Position numbers and translations under genes: made by a program
Origin: Halobacteriovorax marinus
Lineage (GTDB): Bacteria > Bdellovibrionota > Bacteriovoracia > Bacteriovoracales > Bacteriovoracaceae
Assembly (NCBI GenBank): GCA_002163155.1
Contig: MAAO01000015.1
Span: forward strand, 124,001-188,000
Length of the DNA: 64,000 bases
Reading direction: 5' to 3'
Notes under the pieces: generated by a model
Told to the model about the DNA's origin: nothing
The model's database searches: none
The model's input: the letters and a program-made list of their open reading frames with translations, nothing else
Part shown: piece after piece, positions 1 to 8,325 of the stretch
Layout of the letters: every line of letters starts with the position of its first letter
Numbering within the stretch: the stretch's first letter is position 1

Positions 1-547
1 TTCTCGTCCAGGCCCCAACTAAGGCATTCTCACCAATTGAAATAGGACCAAGCACTAGCTTACCTTTATTAATATAGTGACTCACAAGAGAAGTGTGCAT
101 CCCTACAGTAGCTCCTTTTTTAATCGTGAGAAAATAAGGATCGTGTAAGTGAGCATAAGAAGAAAAAGCATGAGCAAAAGAAATCTTAGCACCACAACAC
201 TTAAGAAAGATTGTTCTTAGAATTCCAATTGAGAAGATAAAATGTTTTATGACTGGATATCCCCAGACTCTTGAGAACTGAAAATTAATGAACCAAAAAG
301 TTGCATTCTTACTGCTCATTGAATGAGCCCCTACTTTTGGTTTAGGTATTACAAATCCCATAATGCAAAGAACAACAAAAGCATTGAGAAGAACACAAGG
401 GATAAATGCCCAATCCGGTAAACCTAAACCCATTTCTAATTTTGTCAGTGCTGTTGTCCCTGCAAAGAAGGCCGTCCATAAGATAATCATGATGACGTCA
501 AAGATTAGAAACTTTCCAATAGTTGTGGGTTTATCATTTTTTGACAT
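1..547 (-). CDS. Hexapeptide-repeat acyltransferase, membrane-anchored (3' part beyond window)
   Basis: Reading the minus strand from the ATG at 547 gives 182 codons that stay open to the left edge, so the C-terminus is missing. The first ~70 residues hold two hydrophobic segments (around residues 12-30 and 44-64). From about residue 135 the protein shows left-handed beta-helix hexapeptide repeats, for example IKKGATVGMHTSLV followed by LVLGPISIGENALVGAW. That fold is typical of acetyl- and acyltransferases using acyl-CoA or acyl-ACP. The ATG follows directly on the TAA stop codon position of the RND exporter region (that gene ends at 548 on the same strand but lies upstream-to-downstream in the order exporter, acyltransferase), so the two are probably translationally coupled. 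The acceptor cannot be told; a surface glycan or lipid is plausible. Confidence 0.75.
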   Translation of the reverse strand, partial: MSKNDKPTTIGKFLIFDVIMIILWTAFFAGTTALTKLEMGLGLPDWAFIPCVLLNAFVVLCIMGFVIPKPKVGAHSMSSKNATFWFINFQFSRVWGYPVIKHFIFSIGILRTIFLKCCGAKISFAHAFSSYAHLHDPYFLTIKKGATVGMHTSLVSHYINKGKLVLGPISIGENALVGAWTR

Positions 548-2827
548 TTAGTTCTCCTTTTTTACTAGTATAGCAGGCAGTAAGATTAAATCAGTAATAA
601 GAGCTACGCCCAAGACTACAGAGGCAAGTACTCCAAAATTTCTATTCGGTATAAAGTCAGCAAGTAAGAATGATCCAAATCCAACCATTAGAATAATCGT
701 TGTCAGAGTTAATGATCCCGCTGTCTTTGAAAATATATCATTCAATGTATCATTGGCACTCATGCCCTTATCAGTTTGATTCTTAAAGTGCATCAAAAAG
801 TGAATAGTATCATCAACCGCTATCCCCAAACAAACAGAAGAGACGATAGCCGTTGTAAAGTCTACTGTCTGTCCAATCATCGCCAAAATACCAAAGTTAA
901 ATACGATGGGAACAACATTTGGAATAAGTGATATGAGACCCAGTTTAAATGATCTAAAAACCAGAAATAAAATGGCAGTAATTATGATCAGAGATAAACT
1001 TAGGGACTTTAGAAAAATCGAGATCACATAATTAACCATTTTCTGAGTAAGAGCGATTTTTCCTGTAATAAAAATATCTAGTCCAAGCTCCTTAGCTTTT
1101 ACTTCTATCTCTTCCATAATTTTCACACCATTCACAGAATCTTGAATGGTCCACAGAACTGAGAGTCGCATACTCCTTTGATCAATTGAAACTAAGTCAT
1201 TGAGACTTTTACCAGGAGGTACAGAGAGGTTATAGAAGAAAATTTGTTCAGCCACTTGTTTATCCGTAGAAGGAATAATTAGAGCTGATTCCCGACCTTC
1301 ATTAAAAGCTTTATTAATTTGTTTTACAGTATTTATAATACTACTCGTTGAAGTAATTCCTTCTTGTGCCACAAGCCAATTTTGTAATTTCTCAACGCGA
1401 CTTAAGAATTCAACTTTATTAATTCCGTTCTCTTTACCACTATCAATTATTATTTGTGGCCCAGCGAAGCCTCCCATATTAGCAATGATAAATTCATTGG
1501 CACTACGTATTTTGGTACCAACTTTAAAATTCCGATAAGGGTTAGAGTTAATTTCATTTTGCAGACCAAAGTAAATAAAGATACCAATGATGATACAAAA
1601 AGTGGATATGATCGAGATTCTCCATTTTTGTAAAAATCTTATATACGCATCAGGTGTCCAAGAAAATTTTGGCAACATAGAGTTTGCCTTTCCCGAAGGA
1701 AAGAGAACAAGGGCCGGAATCATCAACGTGTGACTAAATAACCACGCTCCCATAACTCCAATTCCAGATATTAATCCAAAGTCCTGTAAGGGTACTAGAT
1801 CTGCCGTCATTAAACTAAAGAACCCAATAGCAGTAGTAATAGAAGTCAGAAGAGTTGGGATGAGGTTTTTCTGCAAGGATGCTCTTATGGCATCCAGATT
1901 TTCTAATCCCTTAGCTCTATACTTATAATATGTATCCAGAATGTGAACAGAGTCGGCAATTCCAATGGCCATTAAAATAATGGGAATGATAAAGGAAATA
2001 CTCACCAGTTTCATTTCCAATATTCCTGCAATCCCTAGAGCAAAGAGATTGGAAAATGTAATAACACCGAGAGGAAGGATAATTCCTGTCAGATTTTTAA
2101 ATGAAGCATAGAAGAAAACAATAATAAGAACGATCAGTAATGGAATAATTAACGATGTGTCTTTAAAAGAAATCTCTTTGAGAGCAGATTTCAAAGAGAC
2201 ATCACCGAGTAAGTAGAACTCTAAGTTAGGGTTATTGTCTTTATAACTTTGTAACATTTCTTCAGTACTTCCAACAATGTCTTTATAATTGGGAGTTTTT
2301 TCAAAGAAAGGTTTTAGGCGAGCAAAAATTAGGGAGACCGTTCCCTCTTTATTTACCATGCTACCAGGAAGGTCCGCATGTCCCATGGTAATGATCTTTA
2401 TCTTCTGAACTCTCTCACTAGTAAAATCCTCATCTTCAAAGTCTGAAAATAAAGGTTCAGTGGAAATATCATCTCCATCAGTTGTCACATGAACAAAGTT
2501 GGCCAGTGAATCTACACGGATTACTGCGGGCCTTAACTCCAGGTCGTCATTTAATTTCTTAATTGTTTTGAGCGTCTTTTGATCAAAGATGCCATTCTTA
2601 TTATAAATGGCAACGACCAACATCTCATCATTGGCAAACTTCTGATTAAGTTCAGCCAATTGTTTCATATGAATAGACTCAGGCTTAAACCAGGCCTTAG
2701 GTCCGAAGGCCATGACTAGGTTCTTCATTTGGGGAGCTAGCAGTGTCACCAGCAGTATTGACGAAATAAAGAATAATTTGGGGTATTTCATTATCCAGCG
2801 GATAAGTAAGTCAGCGAATTTATTCAT
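548..2827 (-). CDS. RND/MMPL-family exporter (HAE3-like)
   Basis: The 759-residue protein has the duplicated RND layout. One N-terminal membrane helix (about 13-32) precedes a large extracytoplasmic loop, then a block of about five helices containing GIADSVHILDTYY. A second loop and a second helix block follow, with the matching GIAVDDTIHFLMHF. These repeated GxAxD(S/D) helix-4 motifs mark the proton-relay region of MMPL/RND proteins. The length is shorter than tripartite AcrB-type pumps (about 1,000 residues) and fits the HAE3/hopanoid- or lipid-transporter type. It would sit in the inner membrane and move a hydrophobic substrate by proton motive force. The gene abuts the acyltransferase downstream with no gap, which hints at a lipid-linked substrate. 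No membrane-fusion protein is nearby. Confidence 0.85.
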   Translation of the reverse strand: MNKFADLLIRWIMKYPKLFFISSILLVTLLAPQMKNLVMAFGPKAWFKPESIHMKQLAELNQKFANDEMLVVAIYNKNGIFDQKTLKTIKKLNDDLELRPAVIRVDSLANFVHVTTDGDDISTEPLFSDFEDEDFTSERVQKIKIITMGHADLPGSMVNKEGTVSLIFARLKPFFEKTPNYKDIVGSTEEMLQSYKDNNPNLEFYLLGDVSLKSALKEISFKDTSLIIPLLIVLIIVFFYASFKNLTGIILPLGVITFSNLFALGIAGILEMKLVSISFIIPIILMAIGIADSVHILDTYYKYRAKGLENLDAIRASLQKNLIPTLLTSITTAIGFFSLMTADLVPLQDFGLISGIGVMGAWLFSHTLMIPALVLFPSGKANSMLPKFSWTPDAYIRFLQKWRISIISTFCIIIGIFIYFGLQNEINSNPYRNFKVGTKIRSANEFIIANMGGFAGPQIIIDSGKENGINKVEFLSRVEKLQNWLVAQEGITSTSSIINTVKQINKAFNEGRESALIIPSTDKQVAEQIFFYNLSVPPGKSLNDLVSIDQRSMRLSVLWTIQDSVNGVKIMEEIEVKAKELGLDIFITGKIALTQKMVNYVISIFLKSLSLSLIIITAILFLVFRSFKLGLISLIPNVVPIVFNFGILAMIGQTVDFTTAIVSSVCLGIAVDDTIHFLMHFKNQTDKGMSANDTLNDIFSKTAGSLTLTTIILMVGFGSFLLADFIPNRNFGVLASVVLGVALITDLILLPAILVKKEN

Positions 2828-2958
2828 AAAATTATCGTAACATAGCTTAGGATTCTACTCTTTTAGCGGGAATCTTTGCCGTAGAACTAACTCAATAATT
2901 TCAGCAAGTTATATAGTGTCAGGCGATTGTCATTTTTACACAGACAGCACTCTCAAAT

Positions 2959-2986
2959 TTAACGCAATCCGCAAAAATGATATAAA
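2959..2986 (+). promoter_or_regulatory. Possible sigma70 promoter of the carboxyltransferase gene
   Basis: TTAACG at 2959-2964 and TATAAA at 2981-2986 are separated by 16 bp and lie about 40 bp before the ATG at 3028. A GAGG ribosome-binding site precedes that ATG. This is a reading by eye; the -35 element is weak. Confidence 0.3.
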
Positions 2987-3027
2987 TACTCATACTTTAA
3001 TCAACTAAATCTAACGAGGCCTAGTCC

Positions 3028-4422
3028 ATGAGCTATTTTTGCTACCCTACCAGCTTATCTGAATCCAAATACCTAAGACCAATTGCTGGTTTAATCGATG
3101 AAGACAATATTGAGCTCTTTCACTTAGAGGGAATTGGACGTCCAGATAGAAAGCAAATGAACGGGTGTTTTACCGTTAAGGCCACACTAAATGGAACTCG
3201 AGTTGGAGTCATCTATAACGACTTTAGAGTTTATGGTGGAAGTTTTGGTAGAGAAAATTCTCAACGTATTTGTGCTTTCTTAAAAGAATTACAACAAGAA
3301 GGTCTACCTGCAGTTTTTATGATTAGTAGTATTGGAGTAAGAATTATGGAAGGTAGAGGAGTATTTCCTTATGCTTTCAAAATTGTTCCCGCCCTTAGAA
3401 ATTTTGCACGAAATAATCTTCTTATAACGGCCGCGACAGGACGTTGTCTGGGTCTTGGAGCTCTTCTCTATGCCTGTGGTGACTACAGATTAAGTTTAAA
3501 AGAAGAAACAAGTTTAAATCTAACTGGTCCAGAAGTTTTTAGAATGTTCTTTGGAGAGGCTGCAAACTTTGAAGAGATCAGTTCAAGTAAGAGACAATTT
3601 GAAGAGACAAGTCTCATCAATGAAGTTTGTGAAAACAAAGATAAATTAAATCAAAAGATTAAGAATATCATTTCAAGAAATGCCTATAATACAGAAATAG
3701 TCTTAAGTGAAAAAGAAGAAGAATTATTAGAAAGAGTTGCTGATGGTCTTGTGGAAGTTTTCCCACAACATAATCAAGCGATCAGAACTTTCATTGCCAC
3801 TAAGAATGACAGACGTTTTGCTATATTTATGAATCCTCCGGGAAAAGCCAACCTTTTAAATGTTGGATGTATTGATAGATTTAATATGGCACTAGCACTT
3901 TTTAATAAATTACAATTACCTGTAGTCTCTCTCGTTGACACTCCAGGTGCAGATCCAAGAATAGAACAAAACGATAAGAACATTATCGCCAAACTCACTA
4001 CCATGAGTATTAATATTGTTGATTATCCCCATGCGAAAGTAGGAATCATCTACGGACGTTGTTACGGTGGAGCTTCAGTATTTAGTTTCCCAGAAGTCTT
4101 TGGAGGGGAACCTTCAATAGCCGTTGAAGAAGCGAACTTAGGAATTATGTCTAATCAAATCATTGATCAGCTACTTTGTGGATCACCTAGATTTCACTCA
4201 GAGTGGAAAGAAAATAGCGCTAAAGAAACAGCAGATCTACAAGACATGATCGATGCAGGAGTTATTGGAAAGAGAATCAATAAAGAGCAAATGGGCAACG
4301 AAGTTGAACTCTTCCTCCAAACAAATGATTTCTTAAAAGATTACTCAAGAGGTGTTTCACTGATTACCTCAAAGAGAGAAGTGCTTGAAGAGAAAGATCA
4401 AATTGAAAAACCAACAGCATAA
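3028..4422 (+). CDS. Acyl-CoA carboxylase carboxyltransferase (beta-type) subunit
   Basis: The 464-residue protein has two crotonase-fold halves as in the carboxyltransferase subunits of propionyl-, methylcrotonyl- and geranyl-CoA carboxylases. The N half carries IGVRIMEGRG (about 102-111) and GRCLGLGALLYACGDYRL. The C half carries SLVDTPGADPRIEQND and the oxyanion region GRCYGGASVFSFP. Such enzymes move CO2 from carboxybiotin to an acyl-CoA. The length is somewhat below the usual 510-540 residues because the N-terminal part is short. No biotin carboxylase or biotin carrier gene is in the window, so the partner subunit must be encoded elsewhere. The gene is monocistronic: a terminator follows it at once and the preceding gene is divergent. 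The exact acyl substrate cannot be read. Confidence 0.85.
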   Translation: MSYFCYPTSLSESKYLRPIAGLIDEDNIELFHLEGIGRPDRKQMNGCFTVKATLNGTRVGVIYNDFRVYGGSFGRENSQRICAFLKELQQEGLPAVFMISSIGVRIMEGRGVFPYAFKIVPALRNFARNNLLITAATGRCLGLGALLYACGDYRLSLKEETSLNLTGPEVFRMFFGEAANFEEISSSKRQFEETSLINEVCENKDKLNQKIKNIISRNAYNTEIVLSEKEEELLERVADGLVEVFPQHNQAIRTFIATKNDRRFAIFMNPPGKANLLNVGCIDRFNMALALFNKLQLPVVSLVDTPGADPRIEQNDKNIIAKLTTMSINIVDYPHAKVGIIYGRCYGGASVFSFPEVFGGEPSIAVEEANLGIMSNQIIDQLLCGSPRFHSEWKENSAKETADLQDMIDAGVIGKRINKEQMGNEVELFLQTNDFLKDYSRGVSLITSKREVLEEKDQIEKPTA

Positions 4423-4432
4423 GACCATAATT

Positions 4433-4469
4433 AATGCCAAGAATAAATACTTCTTGGCATTTCATTTTT
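4433..4469 (+). terminator. Rho-independent terminator after carboxyltransferase gene
   Basis: An 11-bp perfect stem (AATGCCAAGAA at 4433-4443 with TTCTTGGCATT at 4451-4461) with a 7-nt loop is followed by a T-rich tail that runs to 4469. It lies between convergent genes and overlaps the stop codon of the MerR-DnaB fusion gene. The minus-strand side has no good U-tract. Confidence 0.8.
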
Positions 4470-5592
4470 AGAGAGTATCTGAATATCCACAGTATGAACC
4501 ATCCCAGATGAGATTTATATGTTCATACTGATTAGACCCTTTTGAATACACATCAATTTTAGCAATGCCCTTCCTTTCACTCAATTTAAGCTCAGGTTTT
4601 CTAGACACAATTAATAAATTATCCAGATGATCTTTCATTGAAGAATAATTATTCACGTCTTCAGGAGTTGGTATAACACTCTCCCGCCTATCAACATCTT
4701 TAGAAACAGTGCTTAGAACTAACACAGGACAATTCATTTTCACCGCGAGCTCTTTTAAAAGCTTACATGACTGATCAATATCTCCACCTAAATCTTGCAA
4801 GTAATCAATGACAATCGCTCCTAAGGGTTTCTCAATCTCATTCACACTTTTAATAATTTCTTCTACATTTATCGTTTGGTTATTTCTATAAAATATAGGT
4901 TTGCTCTTAATCACTTCTCTTGCAGTTTCCAATCTCTCTCTATCACTATCTGTTAGCGTCTCACTAAAACGATCCACTTCACATTGAGCCACAGCGATTC
5001 TGTTCACCCACTCTTTATGATCAAACTCAGTAGAGAAGAAACAAATAGGTAACTTTGATTGCTCGAGAAGATTGTAAGCAATGTGAATAGTCAGTGCCGT
5101 TTTTCCAAGACCAGGTCTCGCTGCAATAACAACGAGCTGCCCCTTTGATTCACTTTTTAATAATTGGTCTAATTTTGAAAATCCTGTTGTAATACCCATA
5201 AACAAATCCTTTTCCTTTGCCGTTAAAATTTCAGAAGACTCCATGTCTCCTTCGTGAATTTTTTCGATAATATTTTTAAGGATTTGCTTTCTTTCCTCTA
5301 GCTCACTTATTTTCTCTAATGTTGTACTTAGTTGTTTCATTAAGATGTCACATAAGTTTTCACTTTCTAATTGCTTAGATTGGTGAATCATTGAAATTTC
5401 TTTGAGCGAAAGACCAAGGCCTTGCAGAAGTTTTATATTTAATATCTTGGCTACAGAATCATCAGCGTAGAGACGATAATTACTATCGTGCTGTCTACTA
5501 GGTGCCAATAAGCCCTTCTCTTCATAGAGGCGTATGGCCTTCACACTGGCCCCTGACAATTTTGCAATTTGAGATATTTTATAACTCTTCAT
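4468..5592 (-). CDS. MerR-family HTH regulator fused to a DnaB-like RecA ATPase domain
   Basis: The 374-residue protein begins with a MerR DNA-binding domain: KISQIAKLSGASVKAIRLYEEKGLL at residues 5-29 in two parts (helix-turn-helix and RLYEEKG signature) and the wing up to ~70. A probable coiled coil follows at 75-115. From ~132 it matches the C-terminal ATPase domain of replicative helicase DnaB: GITTGFSKLD, Walker A ARPGLGKT (158-165), STEF (187-190, acidic residue as in DnaB SLEM), Walker B VIDYLQDL (261-268), LSTVSKDVDRR (293-303) and IDVYSKGSNQY (346-356). The DnaB N-terminal domain is absent. At the place of the DnaB arginine-finger hairpin (KQRNG) I see SKGSN, so the finger arginine seems missing. 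I prefer the ATG at 5592 (AAGGA seven bases upstream) over the TTG at 5595. It carries its own MerR-type promoter. Confidence 0.85.
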   Translation of the reverse strand: MKSYKISQIAKLSGASVKAIRLYEEKGLLAPSRQHDSNYRLYADDSVAKILNIKLLQGLGLSLKEISMIHQSKQLESENLCDILMKQLSTTLEKISELEERKQILKNIIEKIHEGDMESSEILTAKEKDLFMGITTGFSKLDQLLKSESKGQLVVIAARPGLGKTALTIHIAYNLLEQSKLPICFFSTEFDHKEWVNRIAVAQCEVDRFSETLTDSDRERLETAREVIKSKPIFYRNNQTINVEEIIKSVNEIEKPLGAIVIDYLQDLGGDIDQSCKLLKELAVKMNCPVLVLSTVSKDVDRRESVIPTPEDVNNYSSMKDHLDNLLIVSRKPELKLSERKGIAKIDVYSKGSNQYEHINLIWDGSYCGYSDTL

Positions 5593-5611
5593 CAATTAAT
5601 CCTTGATAGAA

Positions 5612-5642
5612 ATACTAAACCCTACCCCTAGGGAAAGCTCAA
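5612..5642 (-). promoter_or_regulatory. MerR-type promoter/operator with 19-bp spacer
   Basis: On the minus strand TTGAGC (5642-5637) and TAGTAT (5617-5612) are separated by exactly 19 bp (5636-5618). The spacer contains the inverted repeat CCCTA-GGGG-TAGGG. A 19-20 bp spacer with a central dyad, instead of 17 bp, is the hallmark of promoters activated by MerR-family proteins through DNA distortion. The promoter ends 20 bp before the ATG of the MerR-DnaB fusion gene, so autoregulation is the simple reading. Confidence 0.7.
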
Positions 5643-5662
5643 GAGAAAAGTTATATGTAATA

Positions 5663-6475
5663 TTAGAAGGTTAACTTAAAAGTCGTACCATGATCTTTCT
5701 TAGAGGAAACTTGGATCTTTGCGTTATGGGCCTCAATAATCTCTTTACAGATATTTAGTCCAATACCGAAGCCTTCTTTCTTCTCTCGCTCGTCACTGCC
5801 TTTAACACGAAAGAAGGGCTCAAATATAAAAGGTAGATCGTCTCCAGAGATAGAGCTGCCTTCATTCATTATGGTAACGATTGTGTTTGTTGTTTTCTTG
5901 GTGACAGATATGAAAACTCTCCCCTCTGCTGATTTATACTTGTAAGCATTTTCAATGAGGTTTTTAAAAAGTTTTCTAAGTTTGCTCTCATCACCTTCTA
6001 TAAAACTCTCATTCTTAGAATCTATTTCAAGTAAGTCGTGATCGACATTTAATGTTTCTACTAATTCATTTAAAACGACCGTAAGATCAACTTGAGTTCT
6101 CTCAATACCTTCAGCTTTAATCTTTTCAATTTCCATCAGTTCATTAACGAGGGCATGCATCTGATTAATATCTTCATTTAACGATTTCTTTATATCTGCA
6201 TCTTCTAAAAACTCTACATCTAACTTCATACGAGTCAGTGGAGCTCGTAGTTCATGATTCACACTTCTAAGGAGTTTATCTCTAGCTTCCACCATGTGAT
6301 TTTGATTCTTCTTAATACCGGCTTCTTTAAAAGATTTCATTTTTTCAGCCTTTAGAAATTTAATGAGTAAAACTACAAAAGAGAAAATAGCTGCGATTGC
6401 TATGGCCTTAGGGTCCCTAAATAAGAAAGCACAGATGATTATAAATACGTGACTAATAAGAAGATTAATTTTCAT
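5663..6475 (-). CDS. Sensor histidine kinase
   Basis: The protein (270 residues from the ATG at 6475) has two membrane helices near its N-terminus with almost no periplasmic part, so it probably senses a membrane or cytoplasmic cue. The HisKA dimerisation box is VNHELRAPLTRMKLD, with the phospho-acceptor His. It is followed by the ATPase N box KLFKNLIENAYKYK, then FIFEPFFRVKGSD (F box) and GFGIGLNICKEI (G2). An upstream in-frame ATG at 6526 would add 17 residues but would overlap the response-regulator gene by 62 bases. The ATG at 6475 overlaps it by 11 bases, a more usual coupling. It forms a cognate pair with the OmpR/PhoB-type regulator upstream. The signal is unknown. Confidence 0.9.
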   Translation of the reverse strand: MKINLLISHVFIIICAFLFRDPKAIAIAAIFSFVVLLIKFLKAEKMKSFKEAGIKKNQNHMVEARDKLLRSVNHELRAPLTRMKLDVEFLEDADIKKSLNEDINQMHALVNELMEIEKIKAEGIERTQVDLTVVLNELVETLNVDHDLLEIDSKNESFIEGDESKLRKLFKNLIENAYKYKSAEGRVFISVTKKTTNTIVTIMNEGSSISGDDLPFIFEPFFRVKGSDEREKKEGFGIGLNICKEIIEAHNAKIQVSSKKDHGTTFKLTF

Positions 6476-7148
6476 CGACAAACATATATCCTTTGAGGCG
6501 AACCGTTTTAATAAATTCTTTTTCATGAACTTTCTTAAGCTTCTTTCTCACTCTACTAATAGCAATATCTAAAGAACGATCAAATGCTTCCCAAGTATCT
6601 CCATAGAGACCTTCCATGATATCTTCTCTACTCTTAACGGCACCTTTATGTTCGATTAAGAACTTTAAAATTTCAAATTCAGTGGCCGTTAGATCAATTG
6701 TCTCACCATTACAAATGGCCGTATAATTTCCAATGTTAAGCTCTATTCCGGAGCCAGCTAAAATACTCTTTGAATTCTTTGTTTGGATTCTTCGCAGCTG
6801 AGATTTAATTCTCGCCACAAGCTCTCTTGGACTAAAAGGTTTTGTAACATAATCATCTGCTCCGTACTCAAGCCCTAGAATCTTATCTGACTCTTCAACT
6901 TTTCCCGTTAAGAAGACTATAGGTATATTAGAAAACTCTCTTATTTTCTTGCAGACTTCTAGCCCATCCATATCCGGTAACATTCCATCTAAGATAAGCA
7001 CATCATACTTCTCTGCTTGTAGTTTCTTGATCCCTTCATGAGGATGATGAACTGAGGATAAATTCAGGTTAAACCCTTCGAAATACTTCACTAATTTCTC
7101 ACATAACTTAATATCATCATCTAATATCAGTATTTTATTCATCTTCAA
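6465..7148 (-). CDS. OmpR/PhoB-family response regulator
   Basis: The 227-residue protein has a receiver domain with the acidic pair LILDDDIKL (near residue 8), phospho-acceptor Asp in VLILDGMLPDMDG, the conserved Thr in PIVFLTGK and Lys in DDYVTKPFSPREL. A winged-helix output domain follows, with LTATEFEILKFL and the recognition region DIAISRVRKKL. Phosphorylation by the overlapping histidine kinase would control DNA binding. The gene is divergent from the lipoprotein gene at 7292, with 143 bp between them that contain a tandem GTTAC-type repeat, a plausible but unproven binding site. Confidence 0.93.
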   Translation of the reverse strand: MKMNKILILDDDIKLCEKLVKYFEGFNLNLSSVHHPHEGIKKLQAEKYDVLILDGMLPDMDGLEVCKKIREFSNIPIVFLTGKVEESDKILGLEYGADDYVTKPFSPRELVARIKSQLRRIQTKNSKSILAGSGIELNIGNYTAICNGETIDLTATEFEILKFLIEHKGAVKSREDIMEGLYGDTWEAFDRSLDIAISRVRKKLKKVHEKEFIKTVRLKGYMFVDEN

Positions 7149-7203
7149 GTCCTTGTTATTTCACCAGTTTATCACCTTTTTCGATTTCTTGCCCCCTGAT
7201 ACA

Positions 7204-7222
7204 TTTTGTTACTTTTGTTTAC
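7204..7222. promoter_or_regulatory. Candidate direct-repeat operator upstream of lipoprotein gene
   Basis: Two adjacent copies, TTTTGTTAC (7204-7212) and TTTTGTTTAC (7213-7222), form a tandem repeat with about one helical turn between copies, the kind of site bound by PhoB-type winged-helix regulators. It sits between the response-regulator gene and the lipoprotein gene. A related GTTACTTTT string lies upstream of the dihaem peroxidase gene. Confidence 0.35.
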
Positions 7223-7291
7223 ACAACTGAAAACTAACCTCCTCAAGAATGACCTATTCTAGTTCTAGGAAACAAACAGACGGAGGAAATT

Positions 7292-7924
7292 ATGAGCATT
7301 ACTAAAAAGATAATCATTCTACTGGTACTGAGTTCAAGTTTAGTAGGTTGTAAGAGCATATCAGATCTAGCAGAAGAGGCAGCAGAGAATGCACAGACAG
7401 AGGAAGTGGCAGAAGGTGAACAAGGAGAATTGGGAGCCCAAGGAGGAGCTCCAGGACAGCAAGGTCAGCAAGGTCAGCAAGGTCAGGGAGAATATGATTA
7501 TGATTACGCAAGATCTATGAATGATAATTTCACTGATTATCAAATGCAAGAAGGTCATGAATGTTTTCATATGCAGGGAAATACTCAACAAAGTAATTAC
7601 CAATTACCCATGCAAAGACCTAGAGGTCATGTGCAAACATTTGGCTCAAATCAATATGGACGAGCTGTAGATGGTAGTCAGATTATTTATAACCAGTACG
7701 CACAAAACAGATGGCAATTTCAAACGAACCCCTACTACCTAGTTCAACAACAAGGTAATGGAAGAATGATTGGTATGCATAAGAACGGATCTCCAATCTA
7801 TGGACTGGTGATTTCGAACTACGAACAAGCTCCTGGTGTGGATCAATATGGTGGAAGATTTTCAGCAACACCAGATTTCCCACAAGGAATTTACCACTAC
7901 TTAATAACTATAAGAATTAACTAG
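7292..7924 (+). CDS. YHYH-like lipoprotein with a short collagen-like Gly-X-Y stretch
   Basis: The 210-residue protein has a lipoprotein signal with lipobox LVGC (Cys20) and a strong GGAGG ribosome-binding site. Residues about 43-66 read as Gly-X-Y triplets (GEQ, GEL, GAQ, then GQQ three times), with one interruption, resembling a short collagen-like segment. The C-terminal half has GMHKNGSPIYG, GRFSATPDFP and GIYHYLIT. These match in order the IYG, nGR..T..yP and YhYH..T pattern of YHYH-domain proteins, which are secreted proteins of uncertain function. The final His of the YHYH motif is Leu here. The mature protein is Q/N-rich and would be anchored in the outer membrane. It is probably co-transcribed with the Q-rich secreted protein six bases downstream. 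Confidence 0.7.
   Translation: MSITKKIIILLVLSSSLVGCKSISDLAEEAAENAQTEEVAEGEQGELGAQGGAPGQQGQQGQQGQGEYDYDYARSMNDNFTDYQMQEGHECFHMQGNTQQSNYQLPMQRPRGHVQTFGSNQYGRAVDGSQIIYNQYAQNRWQFQTNPYYLVQQQGNGRMIGMHKNGSPIYGLVISNYEQAPGVDQYGGRFSATPDFPQGIYHYLITIRIN
7454..7489 (+). repeat. Tandem 9-bp repeat coding for Gly-Gln-Gln
   Basis: Four 9-bp units with consensus GGTCAGCAA (the first GGACAGCAA, the last GGTCAGGGA) run head to tail inside the lipoprotein gene. The copy number could vary by slippage without shifting the frame. Confidence 0.75.
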
Positions 7925-7930
7925 GAAAGT

Positions 7931-8284
7931 ATGATGAAGAATTTGATAATTTTAACGGTATTAGTTTTATTAACATCTGAAGTTTTTGCTCAAGATCAAA
8001 ATGGACAAAGACAGATGCAAGGACAAACTCAGATGCAAGGGCAACAAAAAAGAGGGGGAGGAAATTGTCCCAAGAGAAATGGACTGAGAAGACCACCACC
8101 AAGACAACAAGAAGGAAATAGTAATCAGCAAGATGGCCAGCAGTTTGAACAACAATACGCTCAACAAGGGCAACAGTTTGAACAAGGAAATGGTCAACAA
8201 CAAGGAGGAAGAAACACAATGTCACCACCACCTAGAAGAGATCAGAACAATTGGAACGTAAGCGATACTGATCAGAATTTATAA
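7931..8284 (+). CDS. Small secreted glutamine-rich protein
   Basis: The 117-residue protein has a clear Sec signal (hydrophobic core LIILTVLVLL, likely cleavage after SEVFA). The mature part is low in complexity, rich in Gln, Gly, Asn and Arg, with repeated QMQGQ and QQFEQ units. I recognise no family. It starts six bases after the YHYH-like lipoprotein gene, behind an AGGA ribosome-binding site, and ends just before a strong terminator, so the two form a small operon. A role on the cell surface or in the periplasm is an inference from the signal peptide only. Q-rich stretches of this kind are likely unstructured. Confidence 0.65.
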   Translation: MMKNLIILTVLVLLTSEVFAQDQNGQRQMQGQTQMQGQQKRGGGNCPKRNGLRRPPPRQQEGNSNQQDGQQFEQQYAQQGQQFEQGNGQQQGGRNTMSPPPRRDQNNWNVSDTDQNL

Positions 8285-8296
8285 CTCTCACCAGAA

Positions 8297-8325
8297 AGGT
8301 CACCATGAAGGTGGCCTTTTTTTTT
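8297..8325 (+). terminator. Rho-independent terminator after the Q-rich protein gene
   Basis: The stem AGGTCACC (8297-8304) pairs with GGTGGCCT (8310-8317) with one G-T wobble and a 5-nt loop. It runs into nine consecutive T (8317-8325). The T-tract overlaps the stop codon of the convergent porin gene. Confidence 0.85.

Noticed and set aside
363-551. Plus-strand reading frame of 62 codons
   Set aside because: It is antisense to the acyltransferase gene, has no ribosome-binding site and an unlikely amino-acid mix.
7314-8231. Several minus-strand frames opposite the YHYH-like and Q-rich genes
   Set aside because: They are Leu/Ser-rich shadows created by Gln/Gly-rich codons on the other strand.
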